Assembly: GCA_001643475.1 (NCBI GenBank)
Contig: LXTK01000194.1
Span: 1 to 6,756 of the forward strand
Direction of reading: 5' to 3'
Source: Proteobacteria bacterium SPGG2
GTDB taxonomy: Bacteria; Pseudomonadota; Gammaproteobacteria; Acidiferrobacterales; SPGG2
Length of the DNA stretch: 6,756 nt
Part shown: positions 5,667-6,756 of the stretch, one piece after another
Layout: each line of letters begins with the position of its first letter
How positions within the stretch are numbered: the stretch's first letter is position 1
Notes under the pieces: generated by a model
Told to the model about the DNA's origin: nothing
Database searches by the model: none
Seen by the model: only the letters and a program-made list of their open reading frames with translations
Program-made: the position numbers and the translations under genes

Positions 5667-6285
5667 CTTTGATAAAACCTGTCCAGAATGTGGGGTTACC
5701 AATTCAGCCACCGCCATTCGCTGTGGTTGTGGCTACCTCTTTAACCCGCTGTTTCTCGAAGACCCGCACTTGGCGTTGGAGTTAGCCATACGCGAGGAAC
5801 AGTTGATCGAAGAATATCTGACGGCCCGGGCTCAACGGGCAGAAGAAACCGCCAAGGAAGCCGCACAGACTGCTGCCATATACCCCGAGAGCAAACACAT
5901 GGCACTAAAAGCGGTATATGCGGAGCGCAATGCGCGCAAGGCAAAGGTCGAATTCGCCCAACAACGGGCGTGCGCGGCACGAACGGATGCTGAGCTCAAG
6001 ACGTATATGGTGGAATCGGGCGCTATCGCCAAGACGACTCGATCGTGGCAGAGTGTTATCGTAACCGAAGCCCTTAAGGCTAAGAGCATACAAGAGATTG
6101 CCCCGCCATCTAACGAGAGCGCGGTCGATGCCGGTGTCGAAACGCCGAGTCCCACCTTCAGCGCAGCGCAAGCGGCGAAGGCGGCAGAAGCAGTGAAAGT
6201 CGAGTCAAATGATATTGATCTTTCGCGACGCCTGCGACGTTCGGACAAGTCTGGACAATACGTTAAGGCCAATAAGCGACGCTAG
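5656..6285 (+). CDS. Unrecognised protein with N-terminal Cys4 zinc ribbon and Ala-rich helical body
   Basis: I do not recognise this gene as a named family. Residues 9-27 read CPECGVTNSATAIRCGCGY, two cysteine pairs (Cys9/Cys12 and Cys23/Cys25) typical of a small zinc ribbon. Residues about 36-120 are rich in Ala, Glu, Arg and Lys without Pro apart from one site near 77, and should form long helices, perhaps a coiled coil. Residues about 148-170 are Pro/Ser-rich and probably disordered; 165-185 is a short Ala/Lys stretch; the end (RRLRRSDKSGQYVKANKRR) is strongly basic. There is no signal peptide or membrane segment. The start is TTG at 5656 or 5659, set by a nearby GAGGG. Even codon structure and absence of stops over 209 codons support a real gene; overlapping frames on the minus strand look like shadows. 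A nucleic-acid or ribosome association is conceivable from the ribbon plus basic tail, but untested. It converges on the next gene with ten bases between. Confidence 0.75.
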   Translation: MLGTFDKTCPECGVTNSATAIRCGCGYLFNPLFLEDPHLALELAIREEQLIEEYLTARAQRAEETAKEAAQTAAIYPESKHMALKAVYAERNARKAKVEFAQQRACAARTDAELKTYMVESGAIAKTTRSWQSVIVTEALKAKSIQEIAPPSNESAVDAGVETPSPTFSAAQAAKAAEAVKVESNDIDLSRRLRRSDKSGQYVKANKRR

Positions 6286-6295
6286 CTCATTCTGA

Positions 6296-6756
6296 CTAAC
6301 GTCGCCGTTTGTTTTTCTTTTTCTTTTTCTCTCTATTCAAAAGACGCTTTTTCCTGCGCTTGATGTGGCGCTCAACCATAACCGCCGCCGTCCCGATGAC
6401 GACAATAATAATGCCGTAGCCCCACACGGGGAATCCTCTTCTCGGAAGTTTCTTCTCAAGAAACTGACCGCCGGAAAAATTCGCGTAGTGCACGCGCTTA
6501 GTGCTCTTGTCGCCCGGTGTCAGCATTACACGAATGTCAGCCACTCCAGCTGCTGTCTTGATTTGCAGTTTCTTGCCACGATCCGAGTCGTGTAGATGTA
6601 ACCGAATGCTATAGAAACCGTCAGCATCGGTGTTGCCAAAACCGAGCACCTGGTTATTCATAAGAATTGAAACGTCCGTGTCCGATAACGGCATTTGTTT
6701 TTCGTCGAGCACGTAACCCTTAATATGGTAACGGTGATCGGCCTCATGGGACCCAA
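6296..6756 (-). CDS. Carboxypeptidase-regulatory-like domain protein with one C-terminal membrane helix, 5' end cut
   Basis: The frame is open to the right edge, giving 152 visible residues; a GTG at 6712 is internal, because the domain begins before it with HIKGYVLDEKQMPL. That segment, the V-x-I strand and NTDADGFYSIRL follow the G-x-V-D...G-x-P-L...T-D-x-x-G-x-F pattern of carboxypeptidase-regulatory/transthyretin-like beta sandwiches (roughly the first 80 residues). A single hydrophobic helix follows (PVWGYGIIIVVIGTAAVMV), then a very basic tail ending KKKNKRRR. By the positive-inside rule the tail is cytoplasmic and the sandwich periplasmic, so a signal peptide is expected outside the window. 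The first visible residues are His-rich (GSHEADHRYH), which might bind metal, though this is speculation. Proteins of this build are widespread and poorly characterised; no function is assigned. Confidence 0.75.
   Translation of the reverse strand, partial: GSHEADHRYHIKGYVLDEKQMPLSDTDVSILMNNQVLGFGNTDADGFYSIRLHLHDSDRGKKLQIKTAAGVADIRVMLTPGDKSTKRVHYANFSGGQFLEKKLPRRGFPVWGYGIIIVVIGTAAVMVERHIKRRKKRLLNREKKKKKNKRRR
6312..6329. repeat. Hexanucleotide tandem repeat encoding a lysine run
   Basis: TTTTTC is repeated exactly three times (GAAAAA on the coding minus strand). It encodes the lysine stretch near the C-terminus of the membrane protein. Because the unit is six bases, gain or loss of a copy would keep the frame and only change tail length. 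Confidence 0.7.

Noticed and set aside
5832..6272. Minus-strand open frame of 146 codons opposite the zinc-ribbon gene
   Set aside because: Its Ala/Ser-rich content mirrors the Ala-rich plus-strand gene. The plus strand has the Cys4 motif and a ribosome site, so it is the better candidate.
1..6756. CRISPR array, tRNA or rRNA genes, transposase, phage or defence genes
   Set aside because: Reading both strands gave no regularly spaced repeats, no tRNA-like cloverleaf arms and no such protein motifs.

Overview
The window looks like ordinary chromosome of a proteobacterium, most likely a gammaproteobacterium. This is inferred from protein resemblance (a DUF938 methyltransferase, a membrane-type class 2 dihydroorotate dehydrogenase, an RsuA/RluF-type pseudouridine synthase) and from moderate GC content. 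No tRNA, rRNA, CRISPR array, transposase, phage gene or defence system was found.

Layout from left to right. (1) Positions 1-574, plus strand: a DUF938 SAM-dependent methyltransferase whose first few codons lie outside the window. (2) Positions 575-704: a short non-coding stretch with direct repeats between two converging genes. (3) Positions 705-1808 and 1862-2596, minus strand: pyrD (pyrimidine synthesis) preceded by an S4-domain rRNA pseudouridine synthase, probably one transcription unit. (4) Positions 2597-2820: a divergent intergenic region with promoter-like -10 sequences on both strands and a GC-rich hairpin. (5) Positions 2821-4500 and 4529-4756, plus strand: ilvD of the short CDKNMPGC type, followed after 28 bases by a small CDGSH iron-sulfur protein. 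(6) Positions 4773-5360, minus strand: a stand-alone FtsH-like (M41) zinc peptidase domain without ATPase or membrane anchor. (7) Positions 5361-5655: non-coding, with several small hairpins inside a possible dispersed repeat. (8) Positions 5656-6285, plus strand: an unrecognised protein with an N-terminal zinc-ribbon-like Cys4 motif and an Ala/Glu/Lys-rich helical body. (9) Positions 6296-6756, minus strand: a carboxypeptidase-regulatory-like (transthyretin-like) domain with one membrane segment and a Lys/Arg tail; its N-terminus is beyond the right edge.

The left two-thirds is housekeeping: nucleotide synthesis, ribosome modification and branched-chain amino acid synthesis. The right third holds the less familiar material. 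The most suggestive links are the tight ilvD-CDGSH pair, which joins an iron-sulfur dehydratase to a [2Fe-2S] carrier-type protein, and the orphan peptidase beside it. No obvious new multi-gene system is visible. No gap between genes exceeds 300 bases; the largest are 224 and 295 bases.
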